DNA of 64,000 nt from Acidovorax sp. Root219 (lineage in GTDB: Bacteria > Pseudomonadota > Gammaproteobacteria > Burkholderiales > Burkholderiaceae_C): assembly GCF_001428665.1 (NCBI RefSeq), contig NZ_LMIJ01000011.1:329992-393991 (forward strand), written 5' to 3'. Shown piece after piece: positions 11,015 to 19,511 of the stretch (positions are counted from its first letter, which is position 1; each line of letters begins with the position of its first letter). Under the pieces are notes generated by a model that saw nothing but the letters and a program-made list of their open reading frames with translations, did not search any database and had not been told where the DNA came from. The position numbers were made by a program, and so were the translations under genes.

Positions 11015-11824
11015 ATGGCCACCAAGACAACTCCCCGCGCCGGCGCCAAGCCACTGCGGGCCACCACCTCGACCCAATCCCCTGCGGCAGTGCCGCTCAA
11101 GGCGGCCGCGCAACTGCAGGAAAGCGACCTGCCCGGCCTGCCGGGCCTGCGCACGGGCGACGACGTGGAAACACGCATCTACAACACGGTGTACGAGAGC
11201 GTGATGACCCAGCGCCTGACGCCCGGCACCAAGCTGCCCGAGGCCTCGCTGTGCGAGCTGTTCGACGTGCGCCGCGCCACCGTGCGCAAGGTGCTGCAGG
11301 CGCTGGCGCACGACCACATCGTGGACCTGCGCCCCAACCGCGGCGCCATCGTGGCCGAGCCCACGCCCGAGGAGACGCGCCAGGTGTTCGAGGCGCGCCG
11401 CGCGCTCGAAGGCTCCATCGTGCGCCTGGCCACGCGCCATGCGACGCGCGAGGACATCGCCTCGCTGCGCCAGCAGCTTGCGCAGGAACACGACGCCATG
11501 CACCGCTTCACGCAGCCCGCCTGGGCACGGCTGGCCAGTGCCTTCCACCTGCGACTGGCCGAGCTGGCACGCAACCCGGTGCTGCAGCGCTACCTGATGG
11601 AACTGGTCTCGCGCTGCTCGCTGATCGTGGCGCTGTACGAGCCACCCGGCAAGGCCTCGTGCGAGCACGAAGAGCACGAGCGCGTGGTGGATCTCATCGC
11701 CCAGGGCGACGCCGACGGTGCGGCGCGCGAGATGGAAGCGCATCTGCTGGCGCTGGAGCACAGCATCACGCTGCAGCAGGAGCGCAGCGACAACAACCTG
11801 GCGCGCATGCTCGGGATGGCCTGA
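11015..11824 (+). CDS. GntR-family regulator (FCD type)
   Basis: 269 residues from ATG 11015; an in-frame ATG at 10952 would add 21 residues and cannot be excluded. An Ala/Pro/Thr-rich leader is followed by a winged helix (ETRIYNTVYESVMTQRLTPGTKLPEASLCELFDVRRATVRKVLQAL) and a C-terminal all-helical FCD ligand domain (EARRALEGSIVRLA, FHLRLAELARNPVLQ, HERVVDLIAQGD). FCD regulators bind small carboxylates or amides as inducers. Lying last in the rightward operon, it is the obvious candidate to control both divergent operons through the palindrome at 8221-8232. Confidence 0.85.
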   Translation: MATKTTPRAGAKPLRATTSTQSPAAVPLKAAAQLQESDLPGLPGLRTGDDVETRIYNTVYESVMTQRLTPGTKLPEASLCELFDVRRATVRKVLQALAHDHIVDLRPNRGAIVAEPTPEETRQVFEARRALEGSIVRLATRHATREDIASLRQQLAQEHDAMHRFTQPAWARLASAFHLRLAELARNPVLQRYLMELVSRCSLIVALYEPPGKASCEHEEHERVVDLIAQGDADGAAREMEAHLLALEHSITLQQERSDNNLARMLGMA

Positions 11825-11849
11825 GGTCTCCGCAACAGAGCCGTGGCGA

Positions 11850-12422
11850 TCAGCTGTCTGCGGCCTGTGATCGCGCAAGCCGCTCGCTCTGCCAGTACAC
11901 GTCGTCGCCACCGTCCATGCGGTTGAGCACGCGGGCGAGCACGAACATCAGGTCCGACAGGCGGTTGAGGTACTGGCGCGGCGCGTCGTTCAGGGTTTCC
12001 TCACTGCCCAGGCCTACCACCACGCGCTCGGCGCGCCGGGCCACGGTGCGGCAGACATGGGCCTGTGATGCGGCTCGGGTGCCGGCGGGCAGGATGAACT
12101 CCTGCAAGCGTGGCAGCGATGCGTTGTAGTGCGCCAGAGCTTCGTCGAGTTGCAGCACGGCCTCGGCCTTGAGCAGTTCGTAGCCGGGGATGGACAGCTC
12201 GCCGCCCAGGTTGAACAGTTGGTGCTGCACCTGCACGAGCAGGCTGCGCACATCATCGGGCAAGGGTTCGCACAGTAGCAGGCCAATGTGGGAGTTGAGC
12301 TCGTCCACGTCGCCCATGGCGTGGATGCGGGTGCTGCTCTTGGAGACGCGCTGGTCGTTGCCCAGCCCTGTGGTGCCGGCATCGCCCGTGCGGGTGGCGA
12401 TGGCGGTGAGTCGATTGCCCAT
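11850..12422 (-). CDS. Cob(I)alamin adenosyltransferase, PduO type
   Basis: 190 residues from ATG 12422, preceded by AGGAGG. The N-terminal ATP-binding loop TRTGDAGTTGLGNDQRVSK and later ARRAERVVVGL, YLNRLSDLMFVLAR are diagnostic of the trimeric PduO-type enzyme, which transfers adenosyl from ATP to cob(I)alamin to make coenzyme B12. A longer in-frame start (12536) gives an N-terminus unlike the family. No cobalamin riboswitch is visible upstream. The gene is convergent with the GntR gene, 25 bp apart, and no B12-dependent enzyme lies in the window. Confidence 0.9.
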   Translation of the reverse strand: MGNRLTAIATRTGDAGTTGLGNDQRVSKSSTRIHAMGDVDELNSHIGLLLCEPLPDDVRSLLVQVQHQLFNLGGELSIPGYELLKAEAVLQLDEALAHYNASLPRLQEFILPAGTRAASQAHVCRTVARRAERVVVGLGSEETLNDAPRQYLNRLSDLMFVLARVLNRMDGGDDVYWQSERLARSQAADS

Positions 12423-12645
12423 GGAGGCCTCCTGTGCGCAGCGTCTGCAGAAGTCCGGCAACGCTGTTTCGTTGAATGGGGATTGCCATCGCAGGTGCAG
12501 GACACCCTTCTCGACAGCCATGCGCCGCATTGTCATTCATCGCCGCACATTGGCGCCTGAACCCATGGGAAAAGGCAGAAGCGGAAACGGCAAATGCAGT
12601 TCATGCCCACCATGCCCCTGAAAGGCAGGTGTCACGTCACTGCAT
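12423..12645 (-). other. Upstream region of the adenosyltransferase gene, no further gene seen
   Basis: These 223 bp separate the adenosyltransferase start from the terminator of the EF-hand gene. Apart from the AGGAGGCCTCC palindrome that holds the Shine-Dalgarno sequence (12423-12433) I see no structured leader, no B12 box and no coding potential that resembles a family. Confidence 0.4.
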
Positions 12646-12708
12646 GGAGAAAGAAGGTGCGGGTAGTGCGCCACCCGCCGGACGGGGCCGGTGGGCGGCA
12701 CCCGCACC
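12646..12708 (-). terminator. Long-stem terminator of the EF-hand gene
   Basis: The 9-bp arms GGTGCGGGT (12656-12664) and ACCCGCACC (12700-12708) enclose a second GC-rich stem (around CCGCCGG / CCGGTGGGCGG). On the minus strand the stem is followed by TTCTTTCT. Position and polarity fit Rho-independent termination of the gene ending at 12756. Confidence 0.6.
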
Positions 12709-12755
12709 AGGGCGAGTGCCAGCCGCACCGGATTCATCTGCCGCGATGGCGGCGA

Positions 12756-13202
12756 TCACTGGACCGTGGCGCGGCGGTTGGCAGCATCGATCTCGGCGGT
12801 GGAGACCAGACCGTTCTTGGCGCTGGACTGCATGCCGGCCCATGCGTCTGCATGGTAGCGGTCCCACTCGGCGCGCGAGACCATGCCATCACCGTTGGCG
12901 TCCATCAGGCGGGCGTTGGTCTTCTTTTCGGCATTGGCTGCCGCCTTGCCGCCGGCAGCGGTGGCATCGATTTCAGGGGCGGGAGCACCCTTGCCCATGC
13001 CGGCGGCGGGGTTGGCCACGGCGGCCGACGAGTTGGCCTTCTTGTTATCGACCTTGTTTTGTGCGGAAGTGGCGGCTGCGCCACCCGATGCGGACGGGCT
13101 CACTTCGGCAGGGGTCTTGCCCACGCCAGCGGGGGCCTGAGCCAGCGCGGCACTGCAGGCGAGAACGGCCAGGGAAGCGATGAGGGTGTGCTTGGTAGTC
13201 AT
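12756..13202 (-). CDS. Exported single EF-hand protein
   Basis: 148 residues. Residues 1-22 form a Sec signal ending SAALAQA. The middle is low-complexity Ala/Ser/Gly/Lys. Near the C-terminus is one canonical EF-hand loop, DANGDGMVSRAE, with Asp/Asn/Asp/Glu ligands at positions 1, 3, 5 and 12, followed by WDRYH. A second degenerate loop (AKNGLVSTAEID) follows. I infer a periplasmic calcium-binding protein of unknown partner. It is divergent from another EF-hand gene at 13474. Confidence 0.75.
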   Translation of the reverse strand: MTTKHTLIASLAVLACSAALAQAPAGVGKTPAEVSPSASGGAAATSAQNKVDNKKANSSAAVANPAAGMGKGAPAPEIDATAAGGKAAANAEKKTNARLMDANGDGMVSRAEWDRYHADAWAGMQSSAKNGLVSTAEIDAANRRATVQ

Positions 13203-13473
13203 GGAGAGTCCTTGTCAGAAGAAGAGCGTTGATTGCTCTGGGTCCATTGTTCAAGCACTCCGTGATCGGGCCTGTAGGACTTGCGCAGGGACTGGCGTGG
13301 GACTTCAAGCGCACGCGCGGCGCCAGGTCACAGCGCATTCGGCCGGGCGTCCTACACCAAGAGTTACACCGGGCAGGCAAATGTAGGCCCAGGCAACAGC
13401 AGGCAAAATGGCTGGCTGCCCACAGCCATCTGCGGTGCAATGGCGGCCTGTTCAACTTCGGAGCTCAGCACCC

Positions 13474-13935
13474 ATGAAGACCCCAACGACCGTGAACACC
13501 CCATCGCGCAAAGCGGCCCATCCCTTCGATGCCAGCAGCGCTCTGCTGTTTGCAGTGCTCTCCATCGGCGCTTTCACTGCGGCGTCCACCGCCCATGCGC
13601 AAAGCGCCACCAACAACCCACCGCTGACCGCGCCTGCCAACAGCACCCGGCCTGCGGCACCGAGCCTGGGAGTGACCCCACCCATCCCGCACAGCGCCAC
13701 GACCCCATCCCCCGCCCTGGCACCCCAGCTCGGCGGCACGGCCAGCTCCACCCAACAGGTGCAGAACTCGCAGGCCGGCGTCGCCTTTGCGCGAGCGGAT
13801 GCCAACCGCGATGGCCAGCTGAGCCCGCAGGAGGCCGTGATGCTGCCGGCCATCAGCCAGAAGTTCGAGGCCCTGGACCGCAACAAGGACAAGTTCCTGT
13901 CGCTCGAAGAGTTTGCCCTGGCCGCCAAGTCCTGA
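13474..13935 (+). CDS. Exported EF-hand pair protein
   Basis: 153 residues from ATG 13474. A signal or anchor segment ([22 protein letters not shown]) is followed by a Pro/Ala/Thr-rich linker, then two EF-hand loops: [12 protein letters not shown] and [12 protein letters not shown]. Both keep acidic residues at loop positions 1, 5 and 12. Predicted periplasmic or secreted calcium binder, similar in layout to the divergent gene at 12756-13202. The shared 271-bp upstream region shows no operator I can name. An in-frame upstream ATG at 13408 gives no signal peptide at the N-terminus and is rejected. Confidence 0.75.
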   Translation: MKTPTTVNTPSRKAAHPFDASSALLFAVLSIGAFTAASTAHAQSATNNPPLTAPANSTRPAAPSLGVTPPIPHSATTPSPALAPQLGGTASSTQQVQNSQAGVAFARADANRDGQLSPQEAVMLPAISQKFEALDRNKDKFLSLEEFALAAKS

Positions 13936-13962
13936 TCGACCCCACCTCCCCATTCATCCCAA

Positions 13963-13987
13963 AAGCACGCTGCGGCGTGCTTCTTTT
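13963..13987. terminator. Bidirectional Rho-independent terminator
   Basis: Perfect 8-bp stem AAGCACGC (13963-13970) / GCGTGCTT (13975-13982) with loop TGCG, followed by CTTTTTT on the plus strand and TT on the minus strand within a TTTT run. It separates the EF-hand gene from the convergent amino acid importer operon. Confidence 0.85.
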
Positions 13988-13998
13988 TTGCCCGCCAA

Positions 13999-14779
<781 letters not shown>

Positions 14780-14796
<17 letters not shown>

Positions 14797-15433
14797 GGAG
14801 TTTCCTTTCGAGGGACTGCGCCACCAGGCTCACCGGGAAGCACAGCGCAAAGTACATGAGGGCCACGCAGGCGTAGACCAGGAAGGGCTTGTAGGTGGCG
14901 TTGGAGATCATGCTGCCGGCCTTGGTCAGCTCCACGAAGCCGATCACGGAAGCCAGCGCCGTGCCCTTGATCACCTGCACCAGAAAGCCCACCGTGGGCG
15001 GCACCGCGATGCGCAGCGCCTGCGGCAGCACCACATGGCGCAGCTGCTCGCGGAAGTTGAGCGCCAGGCTTTGCGCGGCCTCCCACTGCCCCTTGGGGAT
15101 GGACTCCACGCAGCCGCGCCAGATCTCGGTGAGGTAGGCGCTGGTGTAGAGCGTGAGTGCAAAGGCCGCCGCTGTCCACGGCGAGGTCTTGATGCCGAAC
15201 AGCGCGATGCCGAAGTAGGCCAGGAACAGCTGCATCAGCAACGGCGTGCCCTGGAAGACCTGAACATAGGCGTTGATGGCCCGCTGCGCACCGCGCAGCT
15301 TGGACAGGCGCAGCACCAGCAGCGCCATGCCGACGAGGCCGCCACCAATGAAGGCGATCAGCGAGAGGCTCACCGTCCAGCGCGCGGCGCCCAGCAGGTT
15401 GCGCAGGATGTCCCAGATCGAAAACTCAACCAT
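14780..15433 (-). CDS. Polar amino acid ABC permease
   Basis: 217 residues with about five hydrophobic segments. The cytoplasmic EAA loop EAAQSLALNFREQLRHVVLPQALRIAVPP and the FQGTPLLMQLFLAYFG segment are characteristic of HisM/GlnP-type permeases. It pairs with the second permease gene just upstream (six bases between them) to form a heterodimeric pore. Its 3' end overlaps the ATPase start by 17 bp, suggesting coupling. Confidence 0.9.
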
Positions 15434-15439
15434 GGCGGA

Positions 15440-16114
15440 TTACCTCCCCACGAGGAAACGCGCGCCCACCCATACCAGCAGGCGCCGGGTGAGCATGGAC
15501 AGCGCCAGGTACACGATGGTGGCCACGATGAAGGCCTCGAACGCGCGGAAGGTGTTGCTGGAGATCAGATTGGCGGCGTAGCTCAGCTCCGGCGTGGAGA
15601 TCTGCCCGCACACAGCCGAGCCCAGCATGACGATGATGATCTGGCTCACCATCGAGGGCCACACCTTCTGCAGTGCGGGCGGCAGCACCACCCGGCGGAA
15701 GGTCTGGCCGGGGGTGAGCGCCAGGCTGGCGGCGGCCTCCACCTGGCCGCGCGGCGTGGCCTCGATGCCGGCGCGGATGATCTCGGACGAGTAGGCGCCG
15801 AGGTTGATCACCATGGCCAGCACCGACGCGAGCTCGGGAGAGAGCTTGAGCCCCAGCGCCGGCAGCCCGAAGAACAGGAAGAACAGCTGCACGATGAACG
15901 GCGTGTTGCGCACCAGCTCCACGTACGCGGCCACCACCCAGCGCAGCGCCGCCGGGCGCGGACCCAGGTTGCGCGAGCGCGCCCAGGCGCAGGCCGTGCC
16001 CAGCAGCAAGCCCAGCACCGTGCCCACCACGGTGAGCCCTATCGTCCAGGCCACGCCGCGCAGCAGTAGAGGCCACTGCGAGAAAACGGCAGAGAAATCC
16101 AGTTGGATGAGCAT
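15440..16114 (-). CDS. Polar amino acid ABC permease
   Basis: 224 residues, HisQ/GlnP-type. VRNTPFIVQLFFLFFGLPALG and the EAA loop EAAASLALTPGQTFRRVVLPPALQKVWPS are visible, with several hydrophobic helices. It is the first permease after the receptor gene, separated from it by 181 bp that contain the structured repeat at 16189-16295. It probably dimerises with the adjacent permease. Confidence 0.9.
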   Translation of the reverse strand: MLIQLDFSAVFSQWPLLLRGVAWTIGLTVVGTVLGLLLGTACAWARSRNLGPRPAALRWVVAAYVELVRNTPFIVQLFFLFFGLPALGLKLSPELASVLAMVINLGAYSSEIIRAGIEATPRGQVEAAASLALTPGQTFRRVVLPPALQKVWPSMVSQIIIVMLGSAVCGQISTPELSYAANLISSNTFRAFEAFIVATIVYLALSMLTRRLLVWVGARFLVGR

Positions 16115-16188
16115 GGTGTGCCTACCCCGCCGCGCTCATCGCGCGGCAGGCCTGTGCAGGAAGGAGTCTATGGAATGCGCCTGGAAGA

Positions 16189-16295
16189 GCGGTTGAGAAA
16201 ACTCAGCGAAGCGGTTCTGGCTAGGCGCTGCGTCGCAGGCAGTACGCTAGTACGACAAGACGCAGCAACAACGCCAGAAGAGTTTTATCAATCGC
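16189..16295 (-). repeat. Structured intercistronic element, copy 1
   Basis: Nested inverted repeat lying directly against the receptor stop codon (16296). The outer arms at 16189-16204 and 16280-16295 pair at 14 of 16 positions. Inside, a 57-bp core (16221-16277) has an 8-bp stem GCTGCGTC/GACGCAGC and an apical GTAC-GCTA-GTAC hairpin. The core matches copy 2 (27966-28022) at 42 of 57 bases, in the same orientation relative to transcription, and differences in the stems are compensatory. Probable role: stabilise the receptor mRNA or lower permease expression, as REP-type hairpins do in enteric importer operons. Confidence 0.8.
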
Positions 16296-17111
16296 TTACT
16301 GCGGCAGGTCGCCTGCTGGGCGGCCCAGCCACTTGCTGGACAGCTTGTCGATGTCGCCGGACTTCCTGGCCTCGGCGATGATCTCGTTCACGCGCAGGCG
16401 CAGCTTGTCCTCGCCCTTGGCCACGCCAATGAAGTTGGGGCTGTCCTTGAGCAGCAGCTTGTACTCGGTGGCCAGGTTGGGGTTCTTGACCATGATGGTG
16501 CCGGCCGTCGATGCGCTGGTGGCAATCGCCTGCGTCTGGCCCGATACGAAGGCCGAGATGCTGGCGGCATGGTCCTCGAAGCGCTTGACGTCCACGCCGG
16601 CGGGCGCGACCTTGGCCAGCTCCTGGTCTTCCATGGCGCCGCGCGTCACGGCCACCGACTTGCCGGTCAGGTCGGCAAAGCTCTTGATCGACAGGCTCTT
16701 GCTCGCGAACACGGCCTGGAAGAACGGCGCGTAGGCGGCGGTGAAGTCGATCACCTTCTCGCGCTCGGGGTTCTTGCCCAGGGTGGAGATGACGAGGTCG
16801 GCCTTCTGCGTCTGCAGGTAGGGGATGCGGTTGGCACTGGTCACCGGGATCAGCTCGACCTTCACGCCCATCTTGGCGGCAATGTAGTTGGCCATCTCCA
16901 CGTCCAGGCCCTGGGGCTTGAGGTCGGTGCCAACGAAGCCGTAGGGCGGGTAGTCGGTGGGGATGGCGATCTTGATTTCCTTGGCCTTGAGGATGTTGTC
17001 CAGCGCGTTCTGCGCATGCGCGGCGGGCGCCAGCAGCGCGGCCGACAGGCCGGCGGCGGCCAGCAGGCCCAGGGTGGAACGGCGGGTGGTGGCACGGGCA
17101 CGGATGGTCAT
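16296..17111 (-). CDS. Periplasmic polar amino acid binding protein
   Basis: 271 residues from ATG 17111 (AGGAG nine bases upstream). Signal sequence with an RRST start and cleavage near APAAHA-Q. The mature chain has family-3 solute-binding features: IPTDYPPYGFVG, GLDVEMANYIAAKMGVKVELIPV, LISTLGKNPERE-like and FTAAYAPFFQ. It captures a polar amino acid and delivers it to the two permeases. The frame starts within the ATGA overlap with the upstream GntR gene, so regulator and receptor are co-translated. Confidence 0.9.
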   Translation of the reverse strand: MTIRARATTRRSTLGLLAAAGLSAALLAPAAHAQNALDNILKAKEIKIAIPTDYPPYGFVGTDLKPQGLDVEMANYIAAKMGVKVELIPVTSANRIPYLQTQKADLVISTLGKNPEREKVIDFTAAYAPFFQAVFASKSLSIKSFADLTGKSVAVTRGAMEDQELAKVAPAGVDVKRFEDHAASISAFVSGQTQAIATSASTAGTIMVKNPNLATEYKLLLKDSPNFIGVAKGEDKLRLRVNEIIAEARKSGDIDKLSSKWLGRPAGDLPQ

Positions 17112-17899
17112 AGCAGGGCTCCTAGGTAGGTGGATGCGTCGTCGGACGGTGGGGGAACAGATTTCTTGGCGGCCGCCTTGCGCGGGGCGCGGCCTTTGAC
17201 ATTCACGGCAGCCTCGGGCGCGGCAGCACTCTTGCGCACGGGCGCCAGCGCATCGCGCAGCTCGGCCAGCGGGTCGTGGGCCGCCTGCAGGCGCAGGGCG
17301 TCCTGCACGGTGCCGATGTGTTCGGACATCAGGGCCTCGGCGCGGGCGATGTCGCCGGCCTCCAGCGCCTCGACGATGCGCACGTGGTCGGCGCACGATT
17401 GAGCCGCGTCGTGCGAGGACTGGTAGAGCATGGCGATCAGCGTGGTGCGCGCCGTGAAGTCGCGCAGCGTGTCGGCCAGCAGGCTGTTGCCCAGGCACTC
17501 GGCCAGGCAGACGTGAAAGTCCCCCAGCAGAAAGCTGCGTGCCCCCACGTCGCTGCCGGCCAGGGCCGCCTTCTCGCGCTGCAGGTGGTTCTTGAGCTGG
17601 CGCACGGCCGCCTTGTCCACCGACTTGAGCTGGTGCAGCAACCCGAGCTCGATCACGCGGCGCGCCTCGAAGGCCTCGCGCGCCTCGTCCTCGGACGGTT
17701 CGATCACGTACCAGCCGCGGCGCGCGCTGACGGTGACGATGCCGCGCGTGGACAGCCGCGTGAGCGCCTCGCGCACGATGGTGCGGCTGCAGTCGAACAG
17801 CATGGCCAGCTGCTGCTCGCCCAGGCGCGAGCCCGGGGCCAGCTTCTGGGCCATCACGGCTTCGATGATGCGGTTGCTGATGTCGGTGGCGGAGGTCAT
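17108..17899 (-). CDS. GntR-family regulator (FCD type) heading the amino acid importer operon
   Basis: 263 residues from ATG 17899. The winged helix is at the N-terminus (ISNRIIEAVMAQKLAPGSRLGEQQLAMLFDCSRTIVREALTRL), then an FCD domain (EARRVIELGLLHQL, GDFHVCLAECLGNSLL, HVRIVEALEAGD) and a basic Lys/Arg/Ala-rich tail. It is the first gene of the importer operon and its stop overlaps the receptor start (ATGA), an arrangement that favours autoregulation. A TTGTATACCA site 31 bp upstream of its start is a good candidate operator. Confidence 0.87.
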   Translation of the reverse strand: MTSATDISNRIIEAVMAQKLAPGSRLGEQQLAMLFDCSRTIVREALTRLSTRGIVTVSARRGWYVIEPSEDEAREAFEARRVIELGLLHQLKSVDKAAVRQLKNHLQREKAALAGSDVGARSFLLGDFHVCLAECLGNSLLADTLRDFTARTTLIAMLYQSSHDAAQSCADHVRIVEALEAGDIARAEALMSEHIGTVQDALRLQAAHDPLAELRDALAPVRKSAAAPEAAVNVKGRAPRKAAAKKSVPPPSDDASTYLGALL

Positions 17900-17929
17900 T
17901 GACACCACCTTTGCAGCTTCCGTGCCAAC

Positions 17930-17939
17930 TGGTATACAA
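17930..17939. promoter_or_regulatory. Candidate GntR operator TGGTATACAA
   Basis: Near-palindrome of the TTGTATACAA class bound by FCD-type GntR proteins (8 of 10 positions symmetric), located 31-40 bp upstream of the GntR start at 17899. It is inferred to mediate autoregulation of the amino acid importer operon. Confidence 0.45.
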
Positions 17940-18002
17940 GCAAAATGCACCAGCTTGGCGCACCACCGGATTGTCCGAGTCGTGGCCTGCCCCGTCGGAG
18001 TG

Positions 18003-19511
18003 CTAGAGAATGCCCTCCCAGACGCACCAGTGAGCGGCTGCTGGATCTGGCACGCACCGGGATGGCACATTGAAGTGCATGGCCCATGGCGCCGCTTGCG
18101 CATGGGCCGGCCATCCCGGGTCGCCACTGGTTGCAAAGCGCACCCAGGCACCGTGCATGGCGTCCGACAGTGCCTGCGGTGCGCAAGCGCCCGTGAATTC
18201 CAGCCCCTGCGCGGAGTGCAGGTTGCCAAACACAAAGGGCAGCTCCACCGCATGGGCCGCGCCCAGCCGCCCACGCCACTGGGGCGACCTCCAGCCGAAT
18301 TGGTACAGATACGCCTTCACGCCCAGGGCGCCGGCCATGGAGGCGATGCGGTGCGCGGGAACGCGGTAGTAATAGTCCGACTGCACAGCGCACAGCAGCT
18401 CGCCCGGGGTGGTGGCGCCCTGCCCTGCAGCCGCCGCATAGGCCTGCAGCCCATTGGCCGGCAAGCCCACGGCATCGGCAAAGGACTGCAGCTGCGCGCC
18501 CGTCACGCGGTCCACCGCGCCACCGGGCACGTGGTACAGGCGCATCTCATCGGCATTGCTGCCCACCATTACCTGCAGGCTGGGCAGTGCACATGCCCAG
18601 GCATGCTGCATGGCCTGCAAGGGCGGCGCAGGCAGCACCGTGCCATCCACCACAGGCCGCAGCGGAAAGAAGTTGCGCCCGTCAATGCCATGCTGCAGCC
18701 GCAGGGCCGGCTCCGCAGCCAGGCGGTGCACGGCGTGCAGCACCGCAGGCAGCGGCGCTGCCGCCAACGCATCGCGCGTGGGTGCCACCCCCACCAGCGC
18801 TGCGATGGCCATGCGTACCGCAGCCGCGTCTGCCAGGTCCTGGCAGGCGATGCTCGGGCTTTGCAGGATGGCGCGCTGGAACAGCCCCTGCGCCACCGAC
18901 ATGCCCAGCAGGCACGCCAGGGCACCGGCACCTGCGGACTGGCCGAACACCGTCACCCGCGCCGGGTCACCGCCAACGGCGTGGATGTGGTCCTGCACCC
19001 ATTTCAGGGCAGCCACCTGGTCGAGCAGGCCGCGGTTGGCTGTCGCGTCCTGCACATGCAGAAAACCATCCACCCCCAGGCGGTATTGCAGCGACACGAA
19101 CACGATGCCCTGGCGCGCAAATGCTGCACCGTCATACAAGGGATCGCTGGCGCTGCCGCGAAAGAACCCGCCGCCATGCACCCACACCATCACCGGCAGG
19201 TGCTCGCCGGCCCCTGCCTCAGGCGCCCAGATATTCAGTGCCAGGCAGTCTTCCCCGCCCTGCACTGGCGCACCGGCCAAGGCGGCCCGGGCCAACTGCG
19301 GCGCCATGGGCGCAAAGGCCACGGCATCGCGCACGCCGCTCCAGGCCGGCACGGCCACAGGCGGCAGAAAGCGGCGCGCTCCGTACGGCGCCAGTGCATA
19401 GCGCACCCCCCGGAACACGCGCAGACCGGACTCCCAGACCCCGCGCAAGCGGCCACCGTGCGCAAGCACGGCCTCGGGCGCCGCGGGCCGGATCGGTGCG
19501 TGCAGCGTCAT
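18003..19511 (-). CDS. Type B carboxylesterase
   Basis: 502 residues, alpha/beta-hydrolase of the carboxylesterase type B family. Oxyanion hole VWVHGGGFFRGS, nucleophile elbow VFGQSAGAGAL, an acidic residue in NADEMRLY and the late His in AAHAVELPFVFGN give a complete Ser-Glu-His triad. There is no signal peptide, so it acts in the cytoplasm on an ester substrate. The start overlaps the Bug receptor stop by ATGA. Context suggests the ester, or an acid released from it, relates to the Bug receptor ligand. Confidence 0.88.
   Translation of the reverse strand: MTLHAPIRPAAPEAVLAHGGRLRGVWESGLRVFRGVRYALAPYGARRFLPPVAVPAWSGVRDAVAFAPMAPQLARAALAGAPVQGGEDCLALNIWAPEAGAGEHLPVMVWVHGGGFFRGSASDPLYDGAAFARQGIVFVSLQYRLGVDGFLHVQDATANRGLLDQVAALKWVQDHIHAVGGDPARVTVFGQSAGAGALACLLGMSVAQGLFQRAILQSPSIACQDLADAAAVRMAIAALVGVAPTRDALAAAPLPAVLHAVHRLAAEPALRLQHGIDGRNFFPLRPVVDGTVLPAPPLQAMQHAWACALPSLQVMVGSNADEMRLYHVPGGAVDRVTGAQLQSFADAVGLPANGLQAYAAAAGQGATTPGELLCAVQSDYYYRVPAHRIASMAGALGVKAYLYQFGWRSPQWRGRLGAAHAVELPFVFGNLHSAQGLEFTGACAPQALSDAMHGAWVRFATSGDPGWPAHAQAAPWAMHFNVPSRCVPDPAAAHWCVWEGIL

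Noticed and set aside
12423-12645. Cobalamin riboswitch before the adenosyltransferase gene
   Set aside because: No B12-box-like conserved segment or fitting secondary structure could be seen.
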